The notes: a model not told the origin generated them from the sequence alone. 64,000 nucleotides of DNA from Acidimicrobiaceae bacterium (GCA_027306605.1 DAHUZK010000008.1:62001-126000); one strand, 5' to 3'. Numbered from the stretch's first letter, positions 7,498 to 16,366 are shown. Numbers and translations are program-made.

Positions 7498-8298
7498 TCA
7501 CGCCTGACGGGGCAGCGACGACGGGTCGGCGCGCTCGAGGGCGGCCCGCAGCACGTCGACCGCCTGGGGGCGCAGCTCGTCGAGCGGGCGGTTGCGGTGG
7601 ATGCGTTCACCGAGGTCCACCTGGGCCAGGCGCTCGGACCCGAGCGTCTGGGCGACGTCGATCAGCAGCGCCAGCTCGACGCCGTAGCCCGCGGCGAAGC
7701 CCAGCTTCTCGAAGACCCAGCGGTGGGCCGCCGTCTCCCCGGCCAACGGCTGGCGGACCCATGCCAGCTCCGGGTAGAGCAGGTCGAGGACGGGGCGCGC
7801 CGTCAGCTCGGTGACGCGGCCCCCGCCGGTCGGCTCGCCGTGCAGGGGTCGGGTGTAGAAGCCCTTGACCAGCACGACCTCCTCGGTGGTCAGGAGCGGG
7901 CCCAGCAACCCGGTGACGAAGGCGGGGCTGGTGTTCGCCACGTCGGCGTCGAGGAAGACCACCACGTCCCCGGAGGACGCGGCGAGCGCGGCAGCCATGG
8001 CCCGCCCCTTGCCGCCCGAACCCCCGGGGCCGGCCACGACGCGGGCACCGGCGCCGTGCGCCTGCGCCGCGGTGTCGTCCTCGGACCCGTCGTCGACCAC
8101 GATGACCTCGTCCACCAGCCCGTCGCCGCCGTGGGAGGCGAGGAAGGGTTGGACCACGGCGCGGACCACCGAGCCCACGGTGGAGGCCTCGTTGCGGGCG
8201 GGGATGCACACCGAGACCGTGCGACCCGAGCCGGCCTTGGCCCCGAGCACTGCATCGGGGGGGAAGTCCCCGTGGTGGAAGCTCTGCGGCACGCCCAC
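7498..8298 (-). CDS. gpgS: Glucosyl-3-phosphoglycerate synthase (GT81)
   Basis: GpgS transfers glucose from NDP-glucose to 3-phosphoglycerate, the first step to glucosylglycerate, a compatible solute and in mycobacteria the starter of methylglucose lipopolysaccharide. The GT-A fold signatures are VCIPARNE, VVDDGSEDDT and the metal-binding VFLDADVAN. GGRVTELTARP and PELAWVRQPLAGE are characteristic of the GpgS family rather than of general GT2 enzymes. At 266 residues it is slightly shorter than mycobacterial GpgS (about 324). It heads a two-gene minus-strand operon with the GT20 gene, so both osmolyte syntheses are probably co-regulated. Confidence 0.85.
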   Translation of the reverse strand: MGVPQSFHHGDFPPDAVLGAKAGSGRTVSVCIPARNEASTVGSVVRAVVQPFLASHGGDGLVDEVIVVDDGSEDDTAAQAHGAGARVVAGPGGSGGKGRAMAAALAASSGDVVVFLDADVANTSPAFVTGLLGPLLTTEEVVLVKGFYTRPLHGEPTGGGRVTELTARPVLDLLYPELAWVRQPLAGETAAHRWVFEKLGFAAGYGVELALLIDVAQTLGSERLAQVDLGERIHRNRPLDELRPQAVDVLRAALERADPSSLPRQA

Positions 8299-8319
8299 GA
8301 TTCAAGCAGCCGCAGCGCG

Positions 8320-8348
8320 TTGAGCCGACGCCCGGGGCAGGCTACGAT
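8320..8348 (+). promoter_or_regulatory. Sigma-70-type promoter for the SAM-riboswitch operon
   Basis: TTGAGC (8320-8325), a 17-base spacer and TACGAT (8343-8348) form a good housekeeping-type promoter. Transcription would begin at about 8355, right at the 5' edge of the riboswitch. Confidence 0.6.
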
Positions 8349-8354
8349 GGCGGC

Positions 8355-8450
8355 CATCATCCAGAGCGACCGAGGGACGGGCCCGGTGACGTCGCGGCAA
8401 CCAGTGCTCCCCTGATCGGGTGCACCTGGTGCCAATGCCCGATCGATGAG
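8355..8450 (+). ncRNA. SAM riboswitch (SAM-I/SAM-IV clan)
   Basis: The core GAGGGACGGGCCCGGTGA, GCGGCAACC and GGTGCCAA matches S-box aptamers. P1 can form from TCATC (8357-8361) with GATGA (8445-8449). P2 forms from GCGAC (8366-8370) with GTCGC (8391-8395). P3 closes ACCAG...CTGGT. The P3-loop segment GATCGGG (8414-8420) is fully complementary to CCCGATC (8438-8444), the kind of extra pseudoknot that separates SAM-IV and SAM-I/IV types from plain SAM-I. The Shine-Dalgarno GAGGAGG (8448-8454) abuts and partly overlaps the P1 3' strand, so SAM binding would be expected to block translation. Confidence 0.88.
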
Positions 8451-8458
8451 GAGGACCG

Positions 8459-9733
8459 ATGGTCGATTTTGTCACCGGGCTTCGCTGCCGTGAATGTCAG
8501 CGTGCCTTCCCCGCCGAGGCACTGCACGTGTGCGACTACTGCTTCGGTCCGCTCGAGGTGGCGTACGACTACGAACGCATCGCCGGCGCCGTCAGCCGCC
8601 AACGCATCGAGGCCGGGCCGCGTTCCATCTGGCGCTACGCGGACCTGCTGCCCGTCCACGACGAGGCACCCGTGGACCTGGGCGCCGGCTTCACACCGCT
8701 CGTGCGCGCCGACCGCCTGGCCGCCGAGCTCGGGCTCGGGGAGCTCTGGATCAAGGACGACACCGCCAATCCGACCGGGTCCTTCAAGGACCGGGTCGTG
8801 TCGGTGGCGCTGACCAAGGCGCGCCAGCTCGGTTTCAAGGTGGCGGCCTGTGCCTCCACCGGCAACCTGGCCAACTCGGTCGCCGCCCACGCGGCCCGGG
8901 CCGGCCTCGAGTCCGTCGTGCTCATCCCGCACGATCTCGAGGACGCCAAGGTGACCATGACCGCCGTGTACGGCGGGAAGGTGATCGCCGTCGAGGGCAC
9001 CTACGACGACGTCAACCGGCTCTGCGCCGAGTTGACGAGCGAGCGGCCCACCTGGGCCTTCGTCAACGTCAACGTCCGCACCTACTACGCCGAGGGCTCG
9101 AAGACCCTGGCCTTCGAGATCGCCGAGCAGCTCGGCTGGCGTGCGCCCGACCACGTCGTGGTCCCGATCGGCTCGGGCAGCCAGTTGACCAAGGTGGCCA
9201 AGGGTTTCTCGGAGCTGGGCAAGGTGGGGCTGCTCCCCGAGGAGCCCGCCGTGCGGATCTCGGGGGCTCAGGCGGAGGGATGCTCGCCGGTCGCAACGGC
9301 CTTCCTCGAGGGGACCGACGCCATCCGCCCGGTCAAGCCCAGGACGATCGCCAAGTCGCTCGCCATCGGCAACCCGGCCGACGGCTGGTACGCCCTCGAG
9401 GTGATGCGCCGCAGTGGCGGCTCGTGCGCCGCCGTGACCGACGACGAGGTGGTCGAGGCGATCGGGTTGCTCGCCCGCACCGAGGGCATCTTCGCCGAGA
9501 CGGCGGGGGGCGTGACCATCGCCACCCTGGCCAGGCTGGCGGCCTCGGGGGCGGTCCGGCGCGACGAGCGTGTCGTGGCCCTCGTGACCGGGCACGGTCT
9601 CAAGACCGTCGAGGCGCTCAGGGGCACGCCCGGCAGCGGTCCCACGGCCACCATCGCACCCACCCTGGCGGCCTTCGACGCCGCCGTCGACTTCGACCAC
9701 GACACCACCATCCACGAGGAGCCGGCCCGATGA
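8459..9733 (+). CDS. thrC: Threonine synthase-like PLP enzyme with N-terminal zinc ribbon
   Basis: Fold-type II PLP enzyme of the threonine synthase family, which converts O-phosphohomoserine to threonine. K110 in NPTGSFKDR is the PLP lysine, CASTGNLANS binds the phosphate, and VPIGSGSQLT is the glycine-rich loop. Cys10, Cys13, Cys25 and Cys28 form a rubredoxin-like zinc ribbon. At 424 residues it is longer than the mycobacterial ThrC (about 360), which lacks that ribbon. The SAM riboswitch in its leader and the overlapping sulfur-carrier gene (ATGA at 9730) are odd for threonine synthesis. They fit methionine/homocysteine formation from the same substrate better. True product not decided by sequence alone. 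Confidence 0.75.
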   Translation: MVDFVTGLRCRECQRAFPAEALHVCDYCFGPLEVAYDYERIAGAVSRQRIEAGPRSIWRYADLLPVHDEAPVDLGAGFTPLVRADRLAAELGLGELWIKDDTANPTGSFKDRVVSVALTKARQLGFKVAACASTGNLANSVAAHAARAGLESVVLIPHDLEDAKVTMTAVYGGKVIAVEGTYDDVNRLCAELTSERPTWAFVNVNVRTYYAEGSKTLAFEIAEQLGWRAPDHVVVPIGSGSQLTKVAKGFSELGKVGLLPEEPAVRISGAQAEGCSPVATAFLEGTDAIRPVKPRTIAKSLAIGNPADGWYALEVMRRSGGSCAAVTDDEVVEAIGLLARTEGIFAETAGGVTIATLARLAASGAVRRDERVVALVTGHGLKTVEALRGTPGSGPTATIAPTLAAFDAAVDFDHDTTIHEEPAR

Positions 9734-10005
9734 GCCTGACCATCCGCATCCCCACCCAGCTGCGCACCCTGACCGGGGGCGCCGGCGAGGTCCAGGTCGA
9801 GGGAGCGACGGTGGGCGACGCCCTCAAGGCGCTCGACAGCACCCACGCCGGTTTCGCCGACCGGCTCTTCGACGAGTCCGGCAACCTGCGGCGCTTCGTC
9901 AACGTGTTCCTGGCCGACGAGGACGTCCGCTTCCTCGACGGGCTGTCGACGCCGGTCGAGGACGGCCAGACGCTGAGCATCGTCCCGGCCGTGGCGGGCG
10001 GCTGA
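9730..10005 (+). CDS. CysO/MoaD-family sulfur carrier protein
   Basis: This 91-residue beta-grasp protein ends in AVAGG. A C-terminal Gly-Gly is needed for adenylation and thiocarboxylate formation. NVFLADEDVRFLDGL and the tail resemble mycobacterial CysO more than MoaD of molybdopterin synthase. In the family, the thiocarboxylated carrier delivers sulfur to a PLP enzyme. It overlaps the upstream PLP-enzyme gene by ATGA and shares its SAM riboswitch, so it probably serves that enzyme. No JAB-type Mec protease or E1-like activator is adjacent. Confidence 0.82.
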   Translation: MSLTIRIPTQLRTLTGGAGEVQVEGATVGDALKALDSTHAGFADRLFDESGNLRRFVNVFLADEDVRFLDGLSTPVEDGQTLSIVPAVAGG

Positions 10006-10017
10006 GCGTGCCCGCCC

Positions 10018-10045
10018 TTGCGCACGGCGCCCTAAGGTGGTTGTA

Positions 10046-10046
<1 letters not shown>
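10018..10046 (+). promoter_or_regulatory. Promoter candidate for groEL
   Basis: TTGCGC (10018-10023), a 17-base spacer and TTGTAT (10041-10046) sit immediately upstream of CIRCE, so bound HrcA would cover the start point. Confidence 0.45.
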
Positions 10047-11708
<1,662 letters not shown>

Positions 11709-11765
11709 TCCGTCCCGCCCCTCGCCGGCCGCCGTGCCGGTGGGTCCCGGACCCGAAGGATCCCA

Positions 11766-11795
11766 CGAGCGCCCGGCCGCCAGGCCGGGCGCTCG
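11766..11795 (+). terminator. Strong GC hairpin terminator after groEL
   Basis: CGAGCGCCCGGCC (11766-11778) pairs perfectly with GGCCGGGCGCTCG (11783-11795) around the loop GCCA. This 13-bp stem lies about 60 bases after the groEL stop. The downstream T content is weak, which is usual in high-GC actinobacteria. Confidence 0.75.
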
Positions 11796-11826
11796 TCTGT
11801 CGGCGGGGCTTCTCTACACTGACGGC

Positions 11827-12510
11827 GTGGCCCTCACCCCGACGACCGGCTGGGGCGTCCTCCATCTCTTCTGCCGGCTGGCCCCCGACCTCGACGCCGC
11901 CGCGCTGCGCAAGGCTGTCGCCGCGGCCGAGTCGGACGGTTACCAGGTGGTGCTCGTGGCCCTGCTCGGTCACAAGGCGGACCTGGGTCTCATGGCCCTC
12001 GGCCCCGACGTGTGGCGGCTGCGCCGGTTGCAGACCGAGGCGGGCGCCGCCGGCGCCGTCCCCATCCAGTCCTACGTCTCCGTGACCGAGGTGTCCGAGT
12101 ACGCGGCGGGCATCCCCGAGGAGATGCGCCAGGCGCGGCTGTTCCCCCACCTGCCCCCCGAGGGCAAGGCGGCCTTCTGCTTCTACCCGATGTCCAAGCG
12201 GCGCGGCGAGGGCTACAACTGGTATGCGCTCGAGTACGAGGCGCGCAAGGCGCTCATGATGGGCCACGGGAAGGTGGGTCGCACCTTCCACGGTCGCGTG
12301 CTCCAGGTCATCACCGGCTCGACCGGGCTCGACGACTACGAGTGGGGAGTGACCCTGTTCGGCGTGCATCCCGACGACCTGAAGGACTGCGTCTACGAGA
12401 TGCGCTTCGACGAGGCGTCGGCGCGCTACGCGGAGTTCGGGCCGTTCTACACCGGCATGGTCGGCACGCTGGACGAGGTGCTCGACGCGTTGGGCGTCCT
12501 CGGGGCATGA
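11827..12510 (+). CDS. hemQ: Coproheme decarboxylase HemQ (chlorite dismutase family)
   Basis: HemQ/ChdC oxidatively decarboxylates two propionates of coproheme to give heme b, the last step of the coproporphyrin-dependent pathway used by actinobacteria and Firmicutes. H147 in MMGHGKVGR is the likely proximal heme ligand and Y133 in YNWYALEYE is near the catalytic tyrosine position. The C-terminal FGPFYTGM is also typical. The arginine that marks true chlorite dismutases is not apparent. GTG 11827 gives MALTPTTGW. A TACACT hexamer lies close upstream, so the mRNA may be leaderless. The other heme genes are not in the window. Confidence 0.9.
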   Translation: MALTPTTGWGVLHLFCRLAPDLDAAALRKAVAAAESDGYQVVLVALLGHKADLGLMALGPDVWRLRRLQTEAGAAGAVPIQSYVSVTEVSEYAAGIPEEMRQARLFPHLPPEGKAAFCFYPMSKRRGEGYNWYALEYEARKALMMGHGKVGRTFHGRVLQVITGSTGLDDYEWGVTLFGVHPDDLKDCVYEMRFDEASARYAEFGPFYTGMVGTLDEVLDALGVLGA

Positions 12511-12523
12511 GGCCGGTCCGGCC

Positions 12524-13354
12524 GTGAGCGCCTCCCTCGAGGAGTTGCAGCATGGGCTGCGGGCCCTCGGACCGGTGGTGGTCGCCTTCAGCGGCGGGGC
12601 CGACTCGGCGCTGCTGGCCAAGGTGGCGCACGACACCCTCGGTGGCGAAGCGGTCCTGTGCGCCACCGCACTGTCCCCCTCCCTGGGGGCGGGCGAGGAA
12701 GTGGAGTGCCGCGCCCTCGCCGGTGAATGGGGCCTGCGCTGGGTCGGTGTCGAGACGTCCGAGATGCTCGACGCCGCCTACGTGGCCAACGGCGCCGACC
12801 GCTGCGCCCGCTGCAAGACCGCGCTGATGGACGCGCTGGCCCCGCTGGCCGCATCGGAGGAGGCCACGGTCGTCCTCGGTGTCAACGTGAGCGACCTCGG
12901 CGACCACCGCCCCGGGCAGGCCGCGGCGGCCGCGGCCGGCGCCCGCTTCCCGCTCGTCGAGGCCGGGTTCACCAAGGAGGACATCAGGCACTGGTCCCGC
13001 GTCCTTGGTCTGCGCACCTGGGACAAGCCCGCCGCGGCCTGCCTCGCCTCCCGCTTGCCCTACGGGACGCCGGTGACCCTGGGCCGCCTGGCCGCGGTGG
13101 AGGAGGCCGAGGCGTCGTTGCGGGGGCTCGGCTTCGCCCAGCTGCGCGTGCGCCACCACGGCGAGGTGGCCCGGATCGAGGTCGAGACGGACGCGTTGGC
13201 CGAGGTGCTGGCGTGCCGCGCCGACGTGGTGGCGGCCGTTCGTGGCGCGGGCTTCGAGTTCGTCGCGCTCGATCTCGAGGGGTTCCGCTCGGGAAGCCTC
13301 AACCGCACGCTCGGGCGCCACCGGCGGTCGGCGACGGAGTCCGGGGCCCCGTGA
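12524..13354 (+). CDS. larE: LarE, ATP-dependent sulfur transferase for the nickel-pincer nucleotide cofactor
   Basis: LarE activates the dicarboxylated pyridinium mononucleotide made by LarB with ATP and converts its carboxylates to thiocarboxylates. The PP-loop SGGADS is at 23-28. C173 in CLASRLPYG matches the cysteine that sacrifices its sulfur in Lactiplantibacillus LarE. C94 and C97 (CARCK) give a three-cysteine pattern like that of LarE proteins using an iron-sulfur cluster to supply sulfur catalytically; which mechanism applies here is an inference. larB and larC lie 9-10 kb away. The GTG start at 12524 follows hemQ by 13 bases, and its stop overlaps the NIL gene (GTGA). Confidence 0.9.
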   Translation: MSASLEELQHGLRALGPVVVAFSGGADSALLAKVAHDTLGGEAVLCATALSPSLGAGEEVECRALAGEWGLRWVGVETSEMLDAAYVANGADRCARCKTALMDALAPLAASEEATVVLGVNVSDLGDHRPGQAAAAAAGARFPLVEAGFTKEDIRHWSRVLGLRTWDKPAAACLASRLPYGTPVTLGRLAAVEEAEASLRGLGFAQLRVRHHGEVARIEVETDALAEVLACRADVVAAVRGAGFEFVALDLEGFRSGSLNRTLGRHRRSATESGAP

Positions 13355-13596
13355 GCGCCGTCCGCGTCAAGGTCAAGCTGACCTTTCCCGAGTCCGAGGT
13401 CCGGCGGGCCGTGCTGGCCACCATGGTGAGACGGTTCGACGTCGAGCCCGACATCCGGCGGGCCAACGTCGAGGAGCACCGGGGCTGGATCGTCTGCGAG
13501 GTCGACGGCGAGGCGGCCCAGGTGGAGGCGTCCCTCGAGTGGCTGCGCGGCGAGGGCATCACCGTCGACCTGCTGGGGGACGTGCTCGAGGGATAG
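13351..13596 (+). CDS. Stand-alone NIL domain protein
   Basis: This 81-residue ferredoxin-like fold protein resembles the NIL domain that ends methionine ABC ATPases (MetN), where it binds substrate and regulates transport. Here nothing else is attached. It starts at GTG 13351 within the larE stop codon, so the two are translationally coupled. The usual roles offered for stand-alone NIL proteins are small-molecule or redox-cofactor binding. A role tied to sulfur or nickel chemistry with LarE is suggested only by position. No cysteine is visible in it. Confidence 0.7.
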   Translation: MSAVRVKVKLTFPESEVRRAVLATMVRRFDVEPDIRRANVEEHRGWIVCEVDGEAAQVEASLEWLRGEGITVDLLGDVLEG

Positions 13597-13607
13597 CCCG
13601 CGAGCGC

Positions 13608-13796
13608 TCAGCGCCGGTCGGGATCCTTGGGCACGTGCCAGCCGGCCGAGGAGACCTTGCGCGGCTCGTAGAACACGCAGCCCTCGGGGCAGGCGAAGGG
13701 CAGCGGCTCGTTGGCGTCCACCTTGCAGCGCTCGAGGCGCTCGCCACGGGGCGTCGTCCTCATGACGTAGTGGCGGCAATCCTCGTTGACGGACAC
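13608..13796 (-). CDS. Small four-cysteine protein, probable metal binding
   Basis: A 62-residue protein with cysteines at 7, 24, 36 and 40; the last pair is in FACPEGCVFYEPR. The C-x3-C plus two distant cysteines could hold zinc or an iron-sulfur cluster. Function is unknown and no named family is recognised, although the composition is protein-like rather than shadow-like (few Arg runs, several aromatics). It starts at GTG 13796 on the minus strand, divergent from the Nudix gene and convergent with the NIL gene. Confidence 0.6.
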   Translation of the reverse strand: MSVNEDCRHYVMRTTPRGERLERCKVDANEPLPFACPEGCVFYEPRKVSSAGWHVPKDPDRR

Positions 13797-13841
13797 GCCC
13801 CATTCTGGCGCACGGGGTGGGCCGCGGTAGCGTCACCGGCC

Positions 13842-14549
13842 GTGGAGCCCAGCGACGACCGAAGCGTCCCCCTCAAGACCCTGCTGCGCTGGAGCGAGAC
13901 GCTGGCCGGCATCGCCCGCACCGGGCTCGGGTTCACCGAGAGCCTCTACGAGAAGGAGCGCTTCGAGGAGATCCTCAAGGTGGCCGCCGACATCCGGGTC
14001 GAAGCGGACGACGGCGGCGAGGACCCCGACCACGCCGGAGGGCTCGTGCAGGAGTGGATGGGCACCGTGGGCAAGGGGGTGCCCGGCTACGTCACGCCGA
14101 AGGTGGCCGTCGGTGCCGCCGTGGGCAACGACAAGGGCGAGCTGCTGCTCATCCAGCGGGCCGACTCGGGTATCTGGCTGTACCCCACCGGCTGGTGCGA
14201 CGTCGGGTATTCGGCGGCCGAGGTCGTGGTGAAGGAGGTCGAGGAGGAGACCGGCATCCTGGTGGAGCCGGTGCGGCTCATCGCCGTGCTCGACGGGCTG
14301 CGCCTCGGCTTCACCCGCGTGCCGCTGTACTCGCTGCTCTTCTACTGCCGTGCCGTCGGAGGCGAGCTGGTGGGGCACCCGCTCGAGACGCGCGACGTCG
14401 GATGGTTCACCCGCGACACGATGCCCCAACCGCTGGTCGGCTCCGAGCGGTGGGGCGAGCACGTCTTCGCCGCCATCAACGGTGAGCGGCGCGACGTGCT
14501 CTACGACAGCGTGCGCCAACCGATGTGGCGGGGTACCTCGGCGACGTGA
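13842..14549 (+). CDS. Nudix hydrolase with N-terminal Nudix_hydro_N domain
   Basis: Nudix enzymes cleave nucleoside diphosphates linked to another moiety, such as ADP-ribose. The first 80 residues are helical and match the extension seen in the 'X-linked nucleoside diphosphate' Nudix group. The Nudix box reads GWCDVGYSAAEVVVKEVEEE then TG, with Tyr in place of the first Glu and Lys in place of the usual Arg of REUxEE; such variants occur in this subgroup. At 235 residues it is full length. GTG 13842 is the start. Its stop overlaps the GNAT start (GTGA at 14546), so the two are coupled. Substrate unknown. Confidence 0.82.
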   Translation: MEPSDDRSVPLKTLLRWSETLAGIARTGLGFTESLYEKERFEEILKVAADIRVEADDGGEDPDHAGGLVQEWMGTVGKGVPGYVTPKVAVGAAVGNDKGELLLIQRADSGIWLYPTGWCDVGYSAAEVVVKEVEEETGILVEPVRLIAVLDGLRLGFTRVPLYSLLFYCRAVGGELVGHPLETRDVGWFTRDTMPQPLVGSERWGEHVFAAINGERRDVLYDSVRQPMWRGTSAT

Positions 14550-14986
14550 TCTCGGTGCGCGTGGCCGACTCGGTCGACGCCGGCCTGGTGGCGGCGGTGA
14601 CCGCCCTCCTGCCCCAGCTCTCCCGCTCCGCTCCGCCACCCACCCACGAGCAGCTGGCCCGGATCGTGGCAGACCCGGCCACCACCCTGTTCGTCGCCGA
14701 GGACGACGGCACCATCGTGGGATCGCTCACCCTCGCCGCCTTCGAGATCCCGACCGGTCGCCGGGCCTGGATCGAGGACGTCGTCACCGACACGGCGGCG
14801 CGGGGCAAGGGCGTGGCCAGTGCGTTGGTCAACGCGGCGCTGGCCCACGCGGCCGGACTCGGCGCACGGACCGTCGACCTCACGTCGCGACCCGACCGAG
14901 AGGACGCCAACCGCCTCTACGTCAAGCTCGGCTTCGAGCAACGGGCGACCAATGTGTACCGCCACACGCTCAGTGCCGGCGCCTGA
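14546..14986 (+). CDS. GNAT family N-acetyltransferase
   Basis: A 146-residue acetyl-CoA-dependent acyltransferase. The central part (IEDVVTDTAARGKGVASALV) is motif A, with the R/Q-x-x-G-x-G/A pyrophosphate-binding signature as ARGKGVA. DREDANRLYVKLGFEQ is the conserved C-terminal alpha4-beta6 region. The start is GTG 14546, inside the upstream Nudix stop codon. The acceptor cannot be inferred; it may be an amino acid, small amine or protein N-terminus. The intergenic stretch after it (14987-15062) holds only short GTCGAT-rich repeats. Confidence 0.85.
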   Translation: MISVRVADSVDAGLVAAVTALLPQLSRSAPPPTHEQLARIVADPATTLFVAEDDGTIVGSLTLAAFEIPTGRRAWIEDVVTDTAARGKGVASALVNAALAHAAGLGARTVDLTSRPDREDANRLYVKLGFEQRATNVYRHTLSAGA

Positions 14987-15062
14987 GGTCCCGAGGGGCG
15001 CGGCGCGTCGCCGGTCGATCGGAGAGGCGCGGCCCCGGTCGATACGAGAGGCGTGACCCCGG

Positions 15063-15740
15063 TCAGTCCGGCAACGGGAAGGCGGCCGGCAGCAGGCGCA
15101 TCAGCCGCGGGAACATCGGGCTGAAGCGACCTTCGCCCCATGGCAGCTCCGGTTCGTTGGCGATGGCCTGGGTGAGGACGCCGGCGATCAGCGCCGACAC
15201 CAAGAAGACGGCGTCCTCTTCCAGTGCGCCCGGCCCGAGCTGACCCACGGCCACCGCGTCGGCCAGCGCGCCGCGCTGGAGCCGGACCATCTCGATGCTC
15301 GCGGCGAAAGACTCGGGAGAGGGGCGGAAGTTGGGAACCGGGCGCCAGAAGAGAAGTTCGGCCACGGCTCGGTTCGCCAGCGACCAGCGTCCACACGCCT
15401 CGAGGCCCGCGATGAGCGCCTCGAGCCCGGGGTCGGCGTCCGCCATGGCGGTGGTCATCGTGGCGACGACGTCGCGCTGGCCTTGCGCGAAGAGCGCGTC
15501 GTAGACCGCCATGAGCGAGGGGAAGTACTTGTACAGGGACGGCGGCTGGACGCCGAGGCGCCGCGCCACCTCCGCCAGGCTGAGGCCGTTGACCCCCTCG
15601 GCGGTCATGACGTCGCGGGCGATGTCGAGGATCTCGGCAATCGTCTCCTGGCGCCGCCGAGCCCTGCGGTCCGGCCGGGGCGGGCCCCCGCTGCCCGCCC
15701 TCGATGTGATGGCCTGGCCTCCTGTCATCGGGGTAAGCAT
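15063..15740 (-). CDS. TetR family transcriptional repressor
   Basis: The N-terminal helix-turn-helix is clear: LSLAEVARRLGVQPPSLYKY at about residues 54-73 includes the canonical TetR recognition helix. The rest is the variable ligand-binding domain. At 225 residues it is typical. It is divergent from the SRPBCC gene, and a perfect 7-3-7 palindrome lies between them, so it most likely represses itself and the SRPBCC/MBL pair. The inducing ligand is unknown; the partner genes suggest a hydrophobic or aromatic compound. Confidence 0.9.
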   Translation of the reverse strand: MLTPMTGGQAITSRAGSGGPPRPDRRARRRQETIAEILDIARDVMTAEGVNGLSLAEVARRLGVQPPSLYKYFPSLMAVYDALFAQGQRDVVATMTTAMADADPGLEALIAGLEACGRWSLANRAVAELLFWRPVPNFRPSPESFAASIEMVRLQRGALADAVAVGQLGPGALEEDAVFLVSALIAGVLTQAIANEPELPWGEGRFSPMFPRLMRLLPAAFPLPD

Positions 15741-15754
15741 AGCTTAAATACATC

Positions 15755-15783
15755 TTGACAGCTTTAGCTAATGATATTAGCTT
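15755..15783 (+). promoter_or_regulatory. Divergent promoter with perfect palindromic TetR-type operator
   Basis: AGCTAAT-gat-ATTAGCT (15766-15782) is a perfect inverted repeat, placed inside a promoter made of TTGACA (15755-15760), 17 bases, and TAGCTT (15778-15783). A repressor bound there would block RNA polymerase. The A+T richness of 15740-15785 stands out strongly against the surrounding GC. Confidence 0.8.
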
Positions 15784-15832
15784 TATGTTCGTCGGGCGGA
15801 GAGATCGGCACATGACCGGAGAGGTAGGCACG

Positions 15833-16366
15833 ATGACCGGAACCGAGACGAGCACCAAGCCGAGCAGCCGTTGGTGGCTGCGCCACGATGCGCACTCGGT
15901 GGTGGTCGACGCGCCGGCCGAGCGCATCTACGCCCTCGTGGCGGACCTGCCGCGCATGGGGGAGTGGAGCCCCGAATGCCGGCGGGTCGAATGGCTGGAC
16001 GACGCGCCGGGGCCGGTCGAGGGCGCCCGCTTCATCGGCCACAACCAGGGCGGTCCTCACGGTCTCATGAAGTGGTCGCGCCGGGGTCGGGTGGTGACAG
16101 CCGACCCGGGCCGCGAGTTCGCCTTCGTGACCGAAGAGGGTGGCCGCGAGGGGACCGAGTGGCGGTACCGCTTCGAGAAGGTCGACGGTGGCACCCGCGT
16201 CACGGAGTCCTATGCGGTCTCGTGGATCCCCGCGTGGGCCCGCCTCCTCGACGTCCCGACCAACCGGGCCGCCGAGCTGCGCCGCGCCCTGCGCGACACG
16301 CTGGCCCACGTGCAGCGGGCCGCAGAGTCCGCCCCGTCCGCCCCGTCCGCCCCGTCCGCGCGCTAG
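15833..16366 (+). CDS. SRPBCC family protein (polyketide cyclase/START-like)
   Basis: This is a helix-grip fold protein with a hydrophobic pocket. VVVDAPAERIYALVADLPRM is the standard opening strand and helix of SRPBCC proteins, and GTRVTESYAV is the late strand pair. Such proteins bind lipids or aromatic metabolites; the substrate is unknown here. Three in-frame ATGs exist (15785, 15812, 15833). The last is chosen because it has a GGAGAGG ribosome site 8 bases upstream and leaves room for the promoter; 15812 is the alternative. The C-terminus carries a 9-base tandem repeat encoding SAP triplets. It is the predicted target of the divergent TetR. Confidence 0.8.
   Translation: MTGTETSTKPSSRWWLRHDAHSVVVDAPAERIYALVADLPRMGEWSPECRRVEWLDDAPGPVEGARFIGHNQGGPHGLMKWSRRGRVVTADPGREFAFVTEEGGREGTEWRYRFEKVDGGTRVTESYAVSWIPAWARLLDVPTNRAAELRRALRDTLAHVQRAAESAPSAPSAPSAR

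Noticed and set aside
7491-7610. N-terminal extension of the GT20 gene
   Set aside because: Overlaps gpgS and lacks family similarity; GTG 7490 gives the canonical start.
14987-15062. Possible direct repeats (GTCGAT...GAGAGGCG) between GNAT and tetR
   Set aside because: Too short and imperfect to call an attachment site or array.
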